Source: Streptomyces alfalfae (GTDB lineage: Bacteria > Actinomycetota > Actinomycetes > Streptomycetales > Streptomycetaceae). Taken from it: a stretch of DNA of 64,000 nt. Shown here in pieces: positions 46,490 to 55,683 of the stretch. How positions within the stretch are numbered: position 1 is the stretch's first letter; each line of letters starts with the position of its first letter. The DNA lies in NCBI RefSeq assembly GCF_004127445.1, contig NZ_QEXM01000038.1, positions 186,001-250,000 on the forward strand, read 5' to 3'. The notes beneath the pieces are model-generated. The model did no database searches, was not told where the DNA came from, and worked only from the letters and a program-made list of their open reading frames with translations. Both the position numbers and the translations under genes were made by a program.

Positions 46490-47356
46490 CTACGCGGGCA
46501 CGGCCACGTCCAGCGAGGGGGCCTGGTTGAGGATCTCCCGCAGCCGCTCCCGCAGCTTCAGCGAGGGCTCCACGCCCAGCTCGCTCGCCAGCCTGCGCCG
46601 CGTGCTGTCGTACGTCTCCATCGCCTCGGCCTGCCGACCCGTCCGGTACAGGGCCAGCATCAGCATCTCGGTCAGCCGCTCCCGCCAGGGGTGAATGGTG
46701 CGCATGCGCTTCAGCTCGCTGATGCTGTGCATCGGGTCCATCAGCTGCATCTCCAGCCAGAGCCTGTCCTCGACGGCGCACAGCTGCTCCTCCGCCAGCG
46801 CCAGTGCCACGCTCTGCGCCATCGGCCCCTGGACGACGTCCTGGAAGGGCTCGCCGCGCCAGAGCGCCAGCGCCTCGCCGAGCAGCCGGTGCGCCTCGGC
46901 GGGGTTCTCCCGCGTGCAGGCACGGGCCTGGCCGGTCAGCCGGCGGAAGGCCACCGCGTCGGTCTGCGCGCCGCCCAGCTCAAGGACGTACCCCGAGGAG
47001 CGGGTGAGCAGTTGGGGCGCGGCGCCGTCCGGGCCCGCCGTCTGCTGCAGGGTTCTGCGCAGGCGGTAGACGTGGGCCTGGAGCGAGTTCTCGAAGGTGG
47101 GCGGCGGGTTCTCCCCCCACAGTTCGGTGTACAGCTGCTCGGCGGAGAGCTGCCGGCCGGGGCTCACGAGCAGCGCCGCCAGCAGGGTGCGCTGCCGGTT
47201 GCCGCTGACCCCGTGCGTACGGGCGCCCGCGCGGACTTCGAGCGGTCCGAGGAAGGCGAAGACCTGACCGGTTCCGTGGGCGTCCCCCGACTCGGACCCG
47301 GAGAGTGGCGGTATGCCGTTATTGCGGCCCGCGTCATCCGACTGCGAATAAGCCAT
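46490..47356 (-). CDS. SARP-family pathway-specific activator (AfsR/BTAD type)
   Basis: A 288-residue SARP. An OmpR-like winged helix (about 35-125) has QVFAFLGPLEVRAG, GNRQRTLLAALLVSPGRQLS and TFENSLQAHVYRLRRTLQQ, followed by the BTAD domain (about 130-275). No NB-ARC or sensor domain is present, so this is the small activator type. The ATG at 47356 has AGGAGGAG 8 nt upstream. It probably activates the cluster by binding the heptamer repeats found at 37121 and 47641. Confidence 0.93.
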   Translation of the reverse strand: MAYSQSDDAGRNNGIPPLSGSESGDAHGTGQVFAFLGPLEVRAGARTHGVSGNRQRTLLAALLVSPGRQLSAEQLYTELWGENPPPTFENSLQAHVYRLRRTLQQTAGPDGAAPQLLTRSSGYVLELGGAQTDAVAFRRLTGQARACTRENPAEAHRLLGEALALWRGEPFQDVVQGPMAQSVALALAEEQLCAVEDRLWLEMQLMDPMHSISELKRMRTIHPWRERLTEMLMLALYRTGRQAEAMETYDSTRRRLASELGVEPSLKLRERLREILNQAPSLDVAVPA

Positions 47357-47640
47357 CACTTTTCTCCTCCTGTCGTGCACGGTTCATTCAATTGACCCCG
47401 GCGCCCTTCGTGACCGCAAGTGCCGGAATGCGGGAGTCGTCGTTTCCACGCCAGTGCGAGTTCCTTGGCGCAAAGCTGATTTCACGCGGTTGATGTCGGG
47501 ATGGACGGGGGCATGTCGGACACCAATTGCGTGTTTTTCATCGTTGTACGCGAGTCATCGGCCCACAGGCATGGCTTGTTCCGACGCGGCGGTGGCACGG
47601 AGTCAATTACGTGCCAGGTAATGGCCGACCTCGTCGCACG

Positions 47641-47658
47641 ATCAGGCATCTGTCAGGT
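47641..47658. promoter_or_regulatory. SARP-type heptamer pair upstream of the LLM/thioesterase genes
   Basis: ATCAGGC (47641-47647) and GTCAGGT (47652-47658) repeat with the same 11-bp period and near-identical heptamers as the site before the PKS operon. The pair lies about 58 bp upstream of the LLM start. The shared motif ties this arm of the cluster to the PKS arm under one activator. Confidence 0.65.
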
Positions 47659-47715
47659 GCGGCTGCTTGGGTCGCAGGGACCGCTGACCGCGACGATGCG
47701 AGAAAGAGGTGTGCG

Positions 47716-48711
47716 ATGGGGGCTGCCCGTCAGCCACTGCGTGTGGGAGTCCTGCTGCCGACCAGGGAGCAGGCGATCCTCGGCGAGTACAGCGTGTCCC
47801 CGCTGCTGGACTTCGCACGACGGGCCGAGGAACTCGGCTTCGACTCGCTGTGGACGGGTGACTCGCTCACCGCACGCCCCCGACTCGACCCCCTGGTGGT
47901 GCTGTCCGCCGTGGGCGCGGTGACCCGCCGGGTGCACCTGGGCACCGCGACCCTGACGCCCGCGCTGCGGCATCCGCTCGTGGCCGCCAACATGGCCAGC
48001 AGCCTGGACCACGTCAGCTCCGGCCGGCTCGTCCTCGGCGTGGGCTCGGGGTTCCCCTCACCGGAGACCACCGAGGAACTGGCCGCCGTCGGGGCCGGGC
48101 TGACCGAGCGGGCCGACCGGCTCGACGAGATCACCTCGCTGTGGCGGACCGCCTGGTGCAGCACCCGGCCCGGCGCACCGAACCGCTTCGCCGGCAGGCA
48201 CTGGCGCGCGGAGGGCCTCGACCGGCTCATCTGCCCCGCGGCGCCCGACGGCCCCCCGCTCTGGCTCGTCGCCGACGACACCGCCCGCGTCCTCGAAAGG
48301 GCGGCCTGCCGCTACGACGGCTGGCTGCCCTTCCTCGCCTCGGCGGAGGCCTACGCCCGTGCCCGGGCACGGCTGGAACACCTCTGCCGCCGCGCGGGAC
48401 GCCGGGCCGACGCGGTGGTCCCCGCCCTGTACCTGACGGTCACGGTCGGCCGGGACGAACAGCGGGCCAGGGTCGAGCTGGACGACTACCTGGAGCACTG
48501 CTACGGCCGCACCCTGGAGCAGATGTCGGCGATCCAGGCCTACGCCTGGGGCCCCAGCGAGCGCTGCGCGCAGCGCCTCGCCGACTACGTGCGGGCGGGC
48601 GCCCGCCACATCGTGCTCCGCATCGGATCGCTGCGACCGGAGACACACCTGCGGGAGATCGCGGACGTCCTCATGTCCAAGGCCCGCCAGACCGATCAGG
48701 AGAGCACATGA
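47716..48711 (+). CDS. LLM-class flavin-dependent oxidoreductase
   Basis: A 331-residue luciferase-like (TIM-barrel) monooxygenase or reductase using FMN or F420. Characteristic text is DFARRAEELGFDSLWTGDSL near residue 35, HPLVAANMASSLDHVSSGRL near 90, and VLGVGSGFPSPE near 113. The ATG at 47716 follows AGAAAGAGG. It is translationally coupled (ATGA) to the type II thioesterase and probably tailors the cluster product. Confidence 0.92.
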   Translation: MGAARQPLRVGVLLPTREQAILGEYSVSPLLDFARRAEELGFDSLWTGDSLTARPRLDPLVVLSAVGAVTRRVHLGTATLTPALRHPLVAANMASSLDHVSSGRLVLGVGSGFPSPETTEELAAVGAGLTERADRLDEITSLWRTAWCSTRPGAPNRFAGRHWRAEGLDRLICPAAPDGPPLWLVADDTARVLERAACRYDGWLPFLASAEAYARARARLEHLCRRAGRRADAVVPALYLTVTVGRDEQRARVELDDYLEHCYGRTLEQMSAIQAYAWGPSERCAQRLADYVRAGARHIVLRIGSLRPETHLREIADVLMSKARQTDQEST

Positions 48712-49484
48712 CGACCACAGGAAGCACCCGAAGGGCCCGTTGGTTCACCACGTCCGGAGCCGACCCGAACGCCGGCCACCAGGTGTTCCTGTTCCCGCAC
48801 GCGGGCGGCACCGCCCCGGCCTACCAGGCCTGGGGCGCCACGCTCCCCTCCACCATGGAGGTGCGCACCCTGCAACTGCCGGGACGGCAGGAGCGTTTCG
48901 ACGAGCAGCCGTTCACCGACGTGGAACCGCTCCTCGACGCACTCCAGGAGGCGTTCGAGGCCGAGCTCGACGGCCGTCCCTACGTCCTGTTCGGCCACAG
49001 CTTCGGGGGCATGCTCGCCTACCGGCTGGCCGTGGCCGCCGCGTGGAACGGCCTGCCCGCGCCCGCACTCCTGGCCGTCTCCTCCTGGGCGCCGGGCCTT
49101 GGCTGGGCCGCCGAACTGGCCCAGGTCGCCACCATGTCGGACGACCAGCTCCTCGACCGCGTCGCCCAGCTCGGGCTGCTCACCGAGGGCACGGCGCTCG
49201 ACCCCGCCACGCTGGCCTCCATCATGCCCGCGATCCGCGCCGACTTCCTGGCCGCGGGCAGCCTCCAGGAGGACGGCGAACCCGCGCCCTGCCCGGTGGC
49301 GGCCTACGGCGGCACGAGCGACCCGATCGTCCCGCCCGACGCCCTGTCCGTCTGGGCGGAGCACACCACGGACTTCCTCGGCACGACCGAGTTCAACGCC
49401 GGCCACTTCCACCTCTTCGACCACGCGGCGGCGCTCCAGCACAGCCTGGAGCGCCAGGTGCGGAAACTGCGGGCGCGGGTGTGA
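48708..49484 (+). CDS. Type II thioesterase
   Basis: A 258-residue alpha/beta hydrolase of the external thioesterase family. The oxyanion region is FPHAGG, the nucleophile is in GHSFGG, the Asp lies in GGTSDPIVP, and the His is in GHFHLF. Such enzymes free carrier proteins of misloaded acyl groups and can release products. Since the PKS has no thioesterase domain, this may be the release enzyme. Its ATG overlaps the LLM stop. Confidence 0.93.
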   Translation: MTTTGSTRRARWFTTSGADPNAGHQVFLFPHAGGTAPAYQAWGATLPSTMEVRTLQLPGRQERFDEQPFTDVEPLLDALQEAFEAELDGRPYVLFGHSFGGMLAYRLAVAAAWNGLPAPALLAVSSWAPGLGWAAELAQVATMSDDQLLDRVAQLGLLTEGTALDPATLASIMPAIRADFLAAGSLQEDGEPAPCPVAAYGGTSDPIVPPDALSVWAEHTTDFLGTTEFNAGHFHLFDHAAALQHSLERQVRKLRARV

Positions 49485-49505
49485 GGACACGGGTGCGAGG
49501 CCCGG

Positions 49506-50363
49506 TTACGCCCGGCCCTCGCCGTAGAAGCGCACGTAGTCGATCGTCATCCGCGCGGGAGACGGCGTGGAGGCGTCGGGAGGGCCGGGCCAGTCGCCCC
49601 CGACCGCGACGTTGAGCAGCAGGTGCATGTCCTGCTCGAAGACCCAGTCGCGCTTCGCGGGCAGCTTCGAGGGGGTCAGGGTGAAGTACGGCTCGCCGTC
49701 GACGGACCAGGTGATGCGGTGCGGCTGCTTGTCGACGGCGTAGGTGTGGAAGGCGCGTGACGCGTCGGCGGGCAGGGTGGCGGAGTCGCCGATCCCCTTC
49801 TCGTTGTAGTAGGTCGGCCCGTGTGCGGTGCCGTACACCGTCCGCGGTTCACCGCCGACCACCTCGCAGATGTCGATCTCACCCTGCCCCGGCCACTCGA
49901 CGCCGTTATCCCCCAGCATCCAGATCGCCGGCAGCAGCCCCGTGCCGGTGGGCAGCTTCGCCCGGACCTCCACGCGGCCACGGGTGAGCGCGACCTTTCC
50001 CTCCGTCGTCAGGCGGGCCGAGGTCCAGGGGCAGCGCGTTCGCGTGTAGCACGGCAGGTCCGACCCGGCGGGGGCCGGCCGTGCCGCGATCACGAGGTGC
50101 CCCGAGCCGTCGAGCGCGGAGTTGGCCGCGTCGTCCGTGTAGTACTGGAGCTCGTGGTTGCCCCACCCCTCGGCGTCCTTGTTGCCGGTCTCGGTGTTCC
50201 AGGACTTCTCCGACGGGCGGGTGGCCGCCGCCCCGGCGAACTCGGCCCGCCAGAACGGCTCCTCCTGTGACGGGGAAGCGTCCTCGGCCACCGGGGCGGA
50301 GCCGCAGCCGCTCAGCAGCACCCCCAGCGCGAGCAAGAGAGCCAGCCGGGTACGTCGGTGCAT
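49506..50363 (-). CDS. GH16 family glycosidase lipoprotein (beta-glucanase-like)
   Basis: A 285-residue secreted glycoside hydrolase. The signal peptide ends in a lipobox, LLSGC, so it is probably membrane-tethered. The GH16 catalytic motif is GEIDICEVVG, with the nucleophile and acid/base Glu two turns apart, and the text GLLPAIWMLGD and HTYAVDKQPHRITWSVDG is typical of laminarinase-like members. CAGGAG lies about 7 nt before the ATG at 50363. It is convergent with the thioesterase and probably independent of the cluster. Confidence 0.92.
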   Translation of the reverse strand: MHRRTRLALLLALGVLLSGCGSAPVAEDASPSQEEPFWRAEFAGAAATRPSEKSWNTETGNKDAEGWGNHELQYYTDDAANSALDGSGHLVIAARPAPAGSDLPCYTRTRCPWTSARLTTEGKVALTRGRVEVRAKLPTGTGLLPAIWMLGDNGVEWPGQGEIDICEVVGGEPRTVYGTAHGPTYYNEKGIGDSATLPADASRAFHTYAVDKQPHRITWSVDGEPYFTLTPSKLPAKRDWVFEQDMHLLLNVAVGGDWPGPPDASTPSPARMTIDYVRFYGEGRA

Positions 50364-50446
50364 CGCGCTGCTCCTGAAAGATCGTATGTAGGGCACGAAC
50401 CTTACAAAACGCCGGGTGGCGGAGGTCTGGCGGGGCGCGGTGGCCG

Positions 50447-51853
50447 TCATCCCTCCGGTGCGGGCCCTCGGCCCCGGGCCGCCACCACACCCCGCAGCAC
50501 ACCGAGGTCGACCAGGTCCTGCGGCCGTACCCCCAGCTCGTCCGCCGTGGCGCGTGCCGCGGACGGCGGGCGCTTGAGGATCGCGGCGGCCAGTTCCGGG
50601 GCGATCACCGAGAAGTAACTGTCCGGCGTGGCCCAGGTGTTGCCGGGCGCGGCGAGCGCGAGCGCCCCGCCCGAACCGCCCTCACCGATGACGAGCGTGG
50701 TCAGCGGAACCCGCGCCGAGGCCACGGCCGCGAACAGATCGGCGATCGCCGCGCCCGCCCCCGCCCGCTCGGCCTCCGCGTCATTGGCGGCGCCGGGGGT
50801 GTCGACCAGCGTCAGCACGGGGAAACCCAGCCGGTCGGCGAGCCGGATCAGCCGGGCCGCTGTGCGGTACCCGGCCGGCCGGGTCGCGGTGCCGCGCTGC
50901 GCCGCGAACGCCACCGTATGGCCGTCGTGCAGACCGAAGCCGCAGCTCATCCCGGGGTCACGGCCGCCGCAGCGGTCCCCGGAAATCTCCGCGCGTACGG
51001 TGAAGTAGGCGTCGAGGTAGGCGTCCGCGCGCGGCCGGCCGGGCGCGCGGGCCCGGGTCACCGCGTCCCAGCCGGTGCGGGGCAGGTCCGTCGTGCCGAG
51101 GGCGTCCGGGGGAGGGACGGGGGCGGTGGCACGCGGGGACGTCAGGAGCCGCAGCCGCAGCGCGAGCGCCGCCGGCAGCTCCCGCGCGGGCACGACGGCG
51201 TCGACGTGACCGGCCGCGAACTGCGCCTCGGCCGTGTAGGCGGCCGGGTCCGCGTCGGACGGCCGTACCCGTGAGCCGGCGAAGGCCACCTGGGCGCCGG
51301 GCAGCGCCACCACCATGTCGGCCCCGGCGCCGAGCGTCGCCCACCCGCCGCCCGTCGTCGGATCGCGCAGCACGGCCAGTTGGGGCAGGCCCGCGGCCCG
51401 GGTGAGCGCGCTCTGCCGTGCCACCCGCTGGAGCTGCGACAGGGCGAGCAGCCCCTCCTGCATCCGGCTGCCGCCCGTGGCGACGAAGGTGACCACGGGC
51501 AGCCGCACGGCCCGGGCGTGGCGGTGCGCCGCCTCGATCAGGTCCCCGGTGCGCCTGCCGATCGAACCGCCGAGAAAGCCGAACTCGAAGCAGAGCGCGA
51601 CCACGGGGACGCCGCCGATGTCGGCGACGGCGCAGACGACGGACTCCGACTCGCCGGTCCGCTCGGCCGCGCTCCGCCTGGCGGCGCCGTAACCGCGCCA
51701 GCCCAGCGGGCCGTCGTCCGGCTCGCCGTCCTCCTGCTCCGGCCAGGGCAGCTCCGTGTACGTCTCGGCGACGGCCGCCAGCACCGCGCGGGCACTCCTG
51801 CGCGCCGGGGCCCCGGGGCGCTCCCTGTTCTCCTCCCCGAATCCCTCACGCAC
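50447..51853 (-). CDS. Fused acyl-CoA carboxylase carboxyltransferase (beta + alpha)
   Basis: A 468-residue carboxyltransferase in which the beta half (~1-230, with GFLGGSIGRRTGD and GGSRMQEGLLAL) is joined to the alpha half (~235-468, with VDTPGAANDAEAERAGAG and GEGGSGGALALAAP). Both crotonase-like oxyanion sites look intact. It contains no biotin carrier or carboxylase domain, so these must come from elsewhere. The GTG overlaps the stop of the acyl-CoA synthetase gene, placing it as the last gene of a malonate operon where a MatA decarboxylase would otherwise be expected. Confidence 0.88.
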   Translation of the reverse strand: MREGFGEENRERPGAPARRSARAVLAAVAETYTELPWPEQEDGEPDDGPLGWRGYGAARRSAAERTGESESVVCAVADIGGVPVVALCFEFGFLGGSIGRRTGDLIEAAHRHARAVRLPVVTFVATGGSRMQEGLLALSQLQRVARQSALTRAAGLPQLAVLRDPTTGGGWATLGAGADMVVALPGAQVAFAGSRVRPSDADPAAYTAEAQFAAGHVDAVVPARELPAALALRLRLLTSPRATAPVPPPDALGTTDLPRTGWDAVTRARAPGRPRADAYLDAYFTVRAEISGDRCGGRDPGMSCGFGLHDGHTVAFAAQRGTATRPAGYRTAARLIRLADRLGFPVLTLVDTPGAANDAEAERAGAGAAIADLFAAVASARVPLTTLVIGEGGSGGALALAAPGNTWATPDSYFSVIAPELAAAILKRPPSAARATADELGVRPQDLVDLGVLRGVVAARGRGPAPEG

Positions 51854-53330
51854 CGAGAGCTCGCTTCATGATCTTGCCCAGGTCGTTGCGCGGCAGCTCG
51901 GACAGGTAGCGCACGGCTCGCGGCCGTTTGTGCGGGGCGAGTTGGGCCGCCACATGGTCGGCCAGCTCCTCCAGGGCCGGTGCGCGCTCGGGGCCCGCCG
52001 GCACGACCCACGCCACGATCCGCTCCCCGAGGTCGTCGTCCGGCTCACCGGTGACGGCCGCGTCCCGTACGCCCGCGTGCTCCATGAGGGCGTTCTCGAT
52101 CTCACCCGCGCCGATCTTGTAACCGCCGCTCTTGATGAGGTCGGTCGCCTTGCGTCCGACGATCCGCACATAACCGTCCGGTTCGCGCACGGCCATGTCC
52201 CCGGTACGGAACCAGCCGTCCCCGGTGAACGCCTCGGCGGTGGCATCGGGCCGGTTGAGGTACTCGGTGAACAGGTTCGGGCCGCGCACCTGGATCTCGC
52301 CCACGGCGTCAGGCCCCGCTCCGACCGGCGCCCCCGCCTCGTCCACCAGCCGCAGCTCGACACCGCGCAGCGGCACGCCGACGGTTCCGGCACGCGCCTG
52401 TCCGTCGGCCCGGACACTGGTGTTCATCAGCGTCTCCGACATCCCGTACCGCTCGATGACGGTCCGGCCGGTCACCGCCGCGATCCGCTCGTGGTCGCGG
52501 GCGGCGAGCGCGGCCGACCCCGACACGAGCAGACGGGCCCCGGACAGCGCCTCGGCGAGTGCGGCGTCACCGGGCCCCGACGCGAGGGCCTCCGCGACGC
52601 GGTGGTACATGGTCGGCACCCCGAACAGCATCGTGGCCCCGGCGTTCAGCTCCCGCGCCACGCCCTCGGTGCTGAACCTGCCCAGATGGCGCACCGAACC
52701 GCCGCGCCGCAGCGGGCCGAGGACGCCGAGGATCAGCCCGTGCACATGGAAGAGTGGCAGCGCGTGCACCAGGACGTCGTCCGCCCGCCACTGCCAGGCG
52801 TCGGCCAGCGCGTCCAGCGTGCTGGTCAGGGCCCGACGCGGCAGGACGGCGCCCTTGGGCGGGCCGGTGGTGCCGGAGGTGTAGACGATCAGGGCGGGGT
52901 GTTCGGGGTCCGGTTCGGCGAAGGGCGGCGGGGCCGGCGCCGGGCCGTCAGTGCTGGCGCCGACATGGGTGCTGACGTCGATGTCCGTGCGGGGCACGTG
53001 CGCCAGCGCGGCGGGCAGCTCGTCGCCCGGCGCGGCCAGGATCAGCGAGGGCGCGCTGTCCGCCACGATGTGCGTCAGCTCCCGCTCACCGAGCCGGGGA
53101 TTGAGCGGTACGGCGGGCGCCCCCGCGAGCAGGGCGGCCACCACGCCGACCGCCGTCTCCAGGGTGGGCGTCGCCCATACGGCGACGCGTCGCGCCGGGG
53201 CCAGGGACGCGGCGAGGGGGGTGGCCGCCGCGGAGAGCCGCCCGTACGTCAGCGACCGCTCCCCGAAGCGCAGGGCGGGCCGGGGACCGCCGTCGGCCAG
53301 GGCGGGGAACATCTGCGGATGGTCACTCAT
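51846..53330 (-). CDS. matB: Malonyl-CoA synthetase-like acyl-CoA ligase
   Basis: A 494-residue adenylate-forming enzyme. The P-loop is YTSGTTGPPKGAV, ERYGMSETLMNT is the A5 region, and the C-terminal Lys is in RNDLGKIMKR. Motifs and length fit MatB, which makes malonyl- or methylmalonyl-CoA from the free acids. The position between a malonate-type carrier and a carboxyltransferase supports this. The ATG at 53330 has GGAG about 8 nt upstream. Confidence 0.88.
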   Translation of the reverse strand: MSDHPQMFPALADGGPRPALRFGERSLTYGRLSAAATPLAASLAPARRVAVWATPTLETAVGVVAALLAGAPAVPLNPRLGERELTHIVADSAPSLILAAPGDELPAALAHVPRTDIDVSTHVGASTDGPAPAPPPFAEPDPEHPALIVYTSGTTGPPKGAVLPRRALTSTLDALADAWQWRADDVLVHALPLFHVHGLILGVLGPLRRGGSVRHLGRFSTEGVARELNAGATMLFGVPTMYHRVAEALASGPGDAALAEALSGARLLVSGSAALAARDHERIAAVTGRTVIERYGMSETLMNTSVRADGQARAGTVGVPLRGVELRLVDEAGAPVGAGPDAVGEIQVRGPNLFTEYLNRPDATAEAFTGDGWFRTGDMAVREPDGYVRIVGRKATDLIKSGGYKIGAGEIENALMEHAGVRDAAVTGEPDDDLGERIVAWVVPAGPERAPALEELADHVAAQLAPHKRPRAVRYLSELPRNDLGKIMKRALGA

Positions 53331-53412
53331 GCGTCGACTCCGTTCGGTGGTGCGGGACGGCGAGGGGGTGAGGGGCAGGGCGGGGAGGAGGACGTGTTGC
53401 CGGAACCCACCC

Positions 53413-54666
53413 TCACCCCCACCCCGGGACCACGAGCACCAGCCACGCCGCGGCGGGCACCACGGCGACCACGACACCTCCGTACACCATCAGTTGCCTG
53501 AAGAAGCGCTCCCGGTCGACGTCCGGCGCCGCCGCGAGGACGAGGGCGCCGTTCGTGGAGAAGGGGCTGACGTCCACCACCGTCGCCGACACCGCGAGCG
53601 CCGCGATCATCCCGACCGCCCCGATCTCCCCCTGGGCGAGGAACGGCACGGCCAGCGGGATCAGCGCGCCCATGATGCCGACGGACGAGGCGAACGCGGA
53701 GACGAGGGCGCCGATGTAACACAGCAGCAGGGCCGCGAGCAGCGGGACACCGATGCCGCCGACGCCCTCACCGGCCCACTTGATGGTGCCCATCTCCTCC
53801 AGCACGCCGACATAGGTCAGGACACCGCAGATGAGCAGCACCGTGGGCCACGCGATCTCGCCCACCGCCTTGCGGCTGGTGTCCGGCCAGACCGCGCTGA
53901 GCAGCACGGCGAGGGTGACGGCGGTGAGCCCCGCGTCCAGGTCGAAGGCGAGCACGGCGACGACGAGCGCGATGAGCGAGACGAGGGTGGCGACGCGGGG
54001 CGCGGTGAGCCGCGTCTCCTCCTCGGCGGGGGAGCCGGCGTCCCCCGCCACCGCCCGCCCCCGGCCGAGCCTGAGCCCGCCGAAGAGGACGAACACCGCA
54101 CCGGCGATCAGCACGTTGGCGATCAGCGAGGCGAGGAAGAGGGCGACCTCGTCGCCCGGCAGGTCCTCGCGCTCCACGATGCCGTTCACGATGGAGCCGT
54201 AGATGCTGATCGGCGAGAAGCCACCGCCCTGAGCCCCGTGCACCACCATGGCGCCCATGAGGAGCGGGCTGATGCCGTGACGTGCGGCGAAGCTCAGGGC
54301 GATCGGTGCGACGATCGCCACCGCGGCCGGGCTGACCGCGCCGATCGCCGTCAGCGCGCCGGCGATCACGAACATCACCCAGGGAATCAGCGCGATGCGC
54401 CCGCCGACCAGCCGTATGGACGCGTGCACCAGCCAGTCCGTCGTGCCGTTGGAGCGGGCGATGGAGAACAGATAGGTGACACCGACCAGCACGACGAACA
54501 GATCGCCGGGGAAGCCCGCGAAGATGCCGTCCGCGTCCAGGTCGGCGGCCAGCTCACCCACCGCGAACGCGGCGGCGAAGGCGAGCGCGCCCATGTTGAT
54601 CGAGCGAGTGGTGGCGATCACGAAGACCACCACCAGTACGAGGATGGAGATGAGTTCCGCGGACAT
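53413..54666 (-). CDS. matC: MatC-like dicarboxylate (malonate) carrier
   Basis: A 417-residue membrane protein with about eleven to twelve helices, of the SLC13/MatC group. Visible family text is MGALAFAAAFAVGELAADLD, GDLFVVLVGVTYLFSIARSNGT and VVDVSPFSTNGALVLAAA near the end, a conserved loop likely to bind the anion. It would import malonate or a similar dicarboxylate for MatB. It is the first gene of the operon and is divergent from a GntR regulator. Confidence 0.88.
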   Translation of the reverse strand: MSAELISILVLVVVFVIATTRSINMGALAFAAAFAVGELAADLDADGIFAGFPGDLFVVLVGVTYLFSIARSNGTTDWLVHASIRLVGGRIALIPWVMFVIAGALTAIGAVSPAAVAIVAPIALSFAARHGISPLLMGAMVVHGAQGGGFSPISIYGSIVNGIVEREDLPGDEVALFLASLIANVLIAGAVFVLFGGLRLGRGRAVAGDAGSPAEEETRLTAPRVATLVSLIALVVAVLAFDLDAGLTAVTLAVLLSAVWPDTSRKAVGEIAWPTVLLICGVLTYVGVLEEMGTIKWAGEGVGGIGVPLLAALLLCYIGALVSAFASSVGIMGALIPLAVPFLAQGEIGAVGMIAALAVSATVVDVSPFSTNGALVLAAAPDVDRERFFRQLMVYGGVVVAVVPAAAWLVLVVPGWG

Positions 54667-54696
54667 GTGGGCTCCCGTCCTGGGGCCGTCCCTGAG

Positions 54697-54715
54697 TGGT
54701 CAAGTGGCTGGACCA
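54697..54715. promoter_or_regulatory. GntR-type operator, copy 1 (near matC)
   Basis: TGGTCAAG and CTGGACCA flank a TGG centre, an imperfect palindrome of the form TGGTCnAG-NNN-CTnGACCA. It lies 31 bp upstream of the matC start. A matching site sits 66 bp further right. Confidence 0.65.
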
Positions 54716-54781
54716 ATGGGCCTGTTGACGGCACTCAGAGTCGGGGGGAACGGTTTCGGCCGTCAAGGGGTAGGCGGAAAT

Positions 54782-54800
54782 TGGTTCAGCCACTGGACCG
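54782..54800. promoter_or_regulatory. GntR-type operator, copy 2 (near the regulator)
   Basis: TGGTTCAG and CTGGACCG flank a CCA centre, the same palindrome as copy 1 with small changes. It lies 63 bp upstream of the GntR start. The two sites also form a larger inverted pair: AGTGGCTGgACCAAT near 54703 against its complement at 54780, one mismatch. Confidence 0.65.
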
Positions 54801-54862
54801 CCGGGCGCTGCTAGGCTGCCGGAGCGACGGGGGCGGAGGCCTTCCGGAACAGGGGGCTGGAG

Positions 54863-55585
54863 ATGTCCGACGCACTGCGTCCCGTGGGGCGTACGCGGCT
54901 CTACGAGCAGGTGCTCGACCGGCTGCGCGGCTACGCCGCGGAGAGCGGCCTGAAGGCGGGCGACCGCCTCCTGCCGGAGCGGGAACTCGCGCGGCGCCTC
55001 GGTGTGTCCCGCGCCTCGGTGAAGCAGGCCATCGTCGTCCTCGAAGTGCAGGGACTCGTCGAAGTACGGCAGGGCGGCGGCACGTATCTCGTCGGCGACG
55101 GCCTGGACGCCGAACCCGTGGAGCGGCTCGTCGAACGCAGGCGCAGACTGCCGGACGTCCTTGAGGCACGCGAGGCGATGGAGACCAAGCTCGCCGAACT
55201 CGCGGCGGAGCGGCGCACCGACGAGGACCTGGCCGCACTCCGGGAAGCGCTCGCGCACATGGCCGAGGAGATCGCGCAAGGCGGGCACGGCGCCGAGGGC
55301 GACCGTCGCTTCCACGCCGCCGTGACCGCCGCGGCCCACAGCGCACTGCTCGCCGACTTCATGCGCTCCATCGCCGACGACATCGCCGAGAGCAGACGCG
55401 AGTCCCTGCGCCAGCCGCGCCGTCCCGGCCGGTCCCTGGCGCAGCACCAGAGGATTCTCGACGCCATCGAGGAGGGGCGGGGCAAGGCCGCGGCGGCGGC
55501 CATGCGGCGCCATGTCCGGACCGTCGCGAAGGTCCGGCTCCTGGACTGGGAGCCGGAGCAGGACGTGGAGCAGGCAGCGGAGTAG
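54863..55585 (+). CDS. FadR-type GntR regulator with FCD domain
   Basis: A 240-residue regulator. The winged helix is at about 8-75 (LYEQVLDRLRGYAAES, LLPERELARRLGVSRASVKQ). The FCD ligand domain follows, with the metal-ligand His/Asp pattern in DRRFHAAVTAAAHSALL and the terminal SLAQHQRILDAIEEGRGKAAA. In malonate loci the matching protein (MatR) represses transport and activation genes until malonate or its CoA ester is present. Two operators lie in the divergent gap. Confidence 0.9.
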   Translation: MSDALRPVGRTRLYEQVLDRLRGYAAESGLKAGDRLLPERELARRLGVSRASVKQAIVVLEVQGLVEVRQGGGTYLVGDGLDAEPVERLVERRRRLPDVLEAREAMETKLAELAAERRTDEDLAALREALAHMAEEIAQGGHGAEGDRRFHAAVTAAAHSALLADFMRSIADDIAESRRESLRQPRRPGRSLAQHQRILDAIEEGRGKAAAAAMRRHVRTVAKVRLLDWEPEQDVEQAAE

Positions 55586-55642
55586 AGGCGGAGTGGGCGC
55601 GGAGCAGGACGCAGGGCGGGATACGGGGGCGGGGCACGGAGG

Positions 55643-55668
55643 GCGGGGCGCACACGATCGCGCCCCGC
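55643..55668. terminator. Hairpin between convergent gntR and beta-lactamase genes
   Basis: GCGGGGCGC at 55643-55651 pairs perfectly with GCGCCCCGC at 55660-55668 around an 8-nt loop. It is centred between the two convergent stops and could serve both. Confidence 0.75.
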
Positions 55669-55683
55669 TTCCGCGGCATCGGC

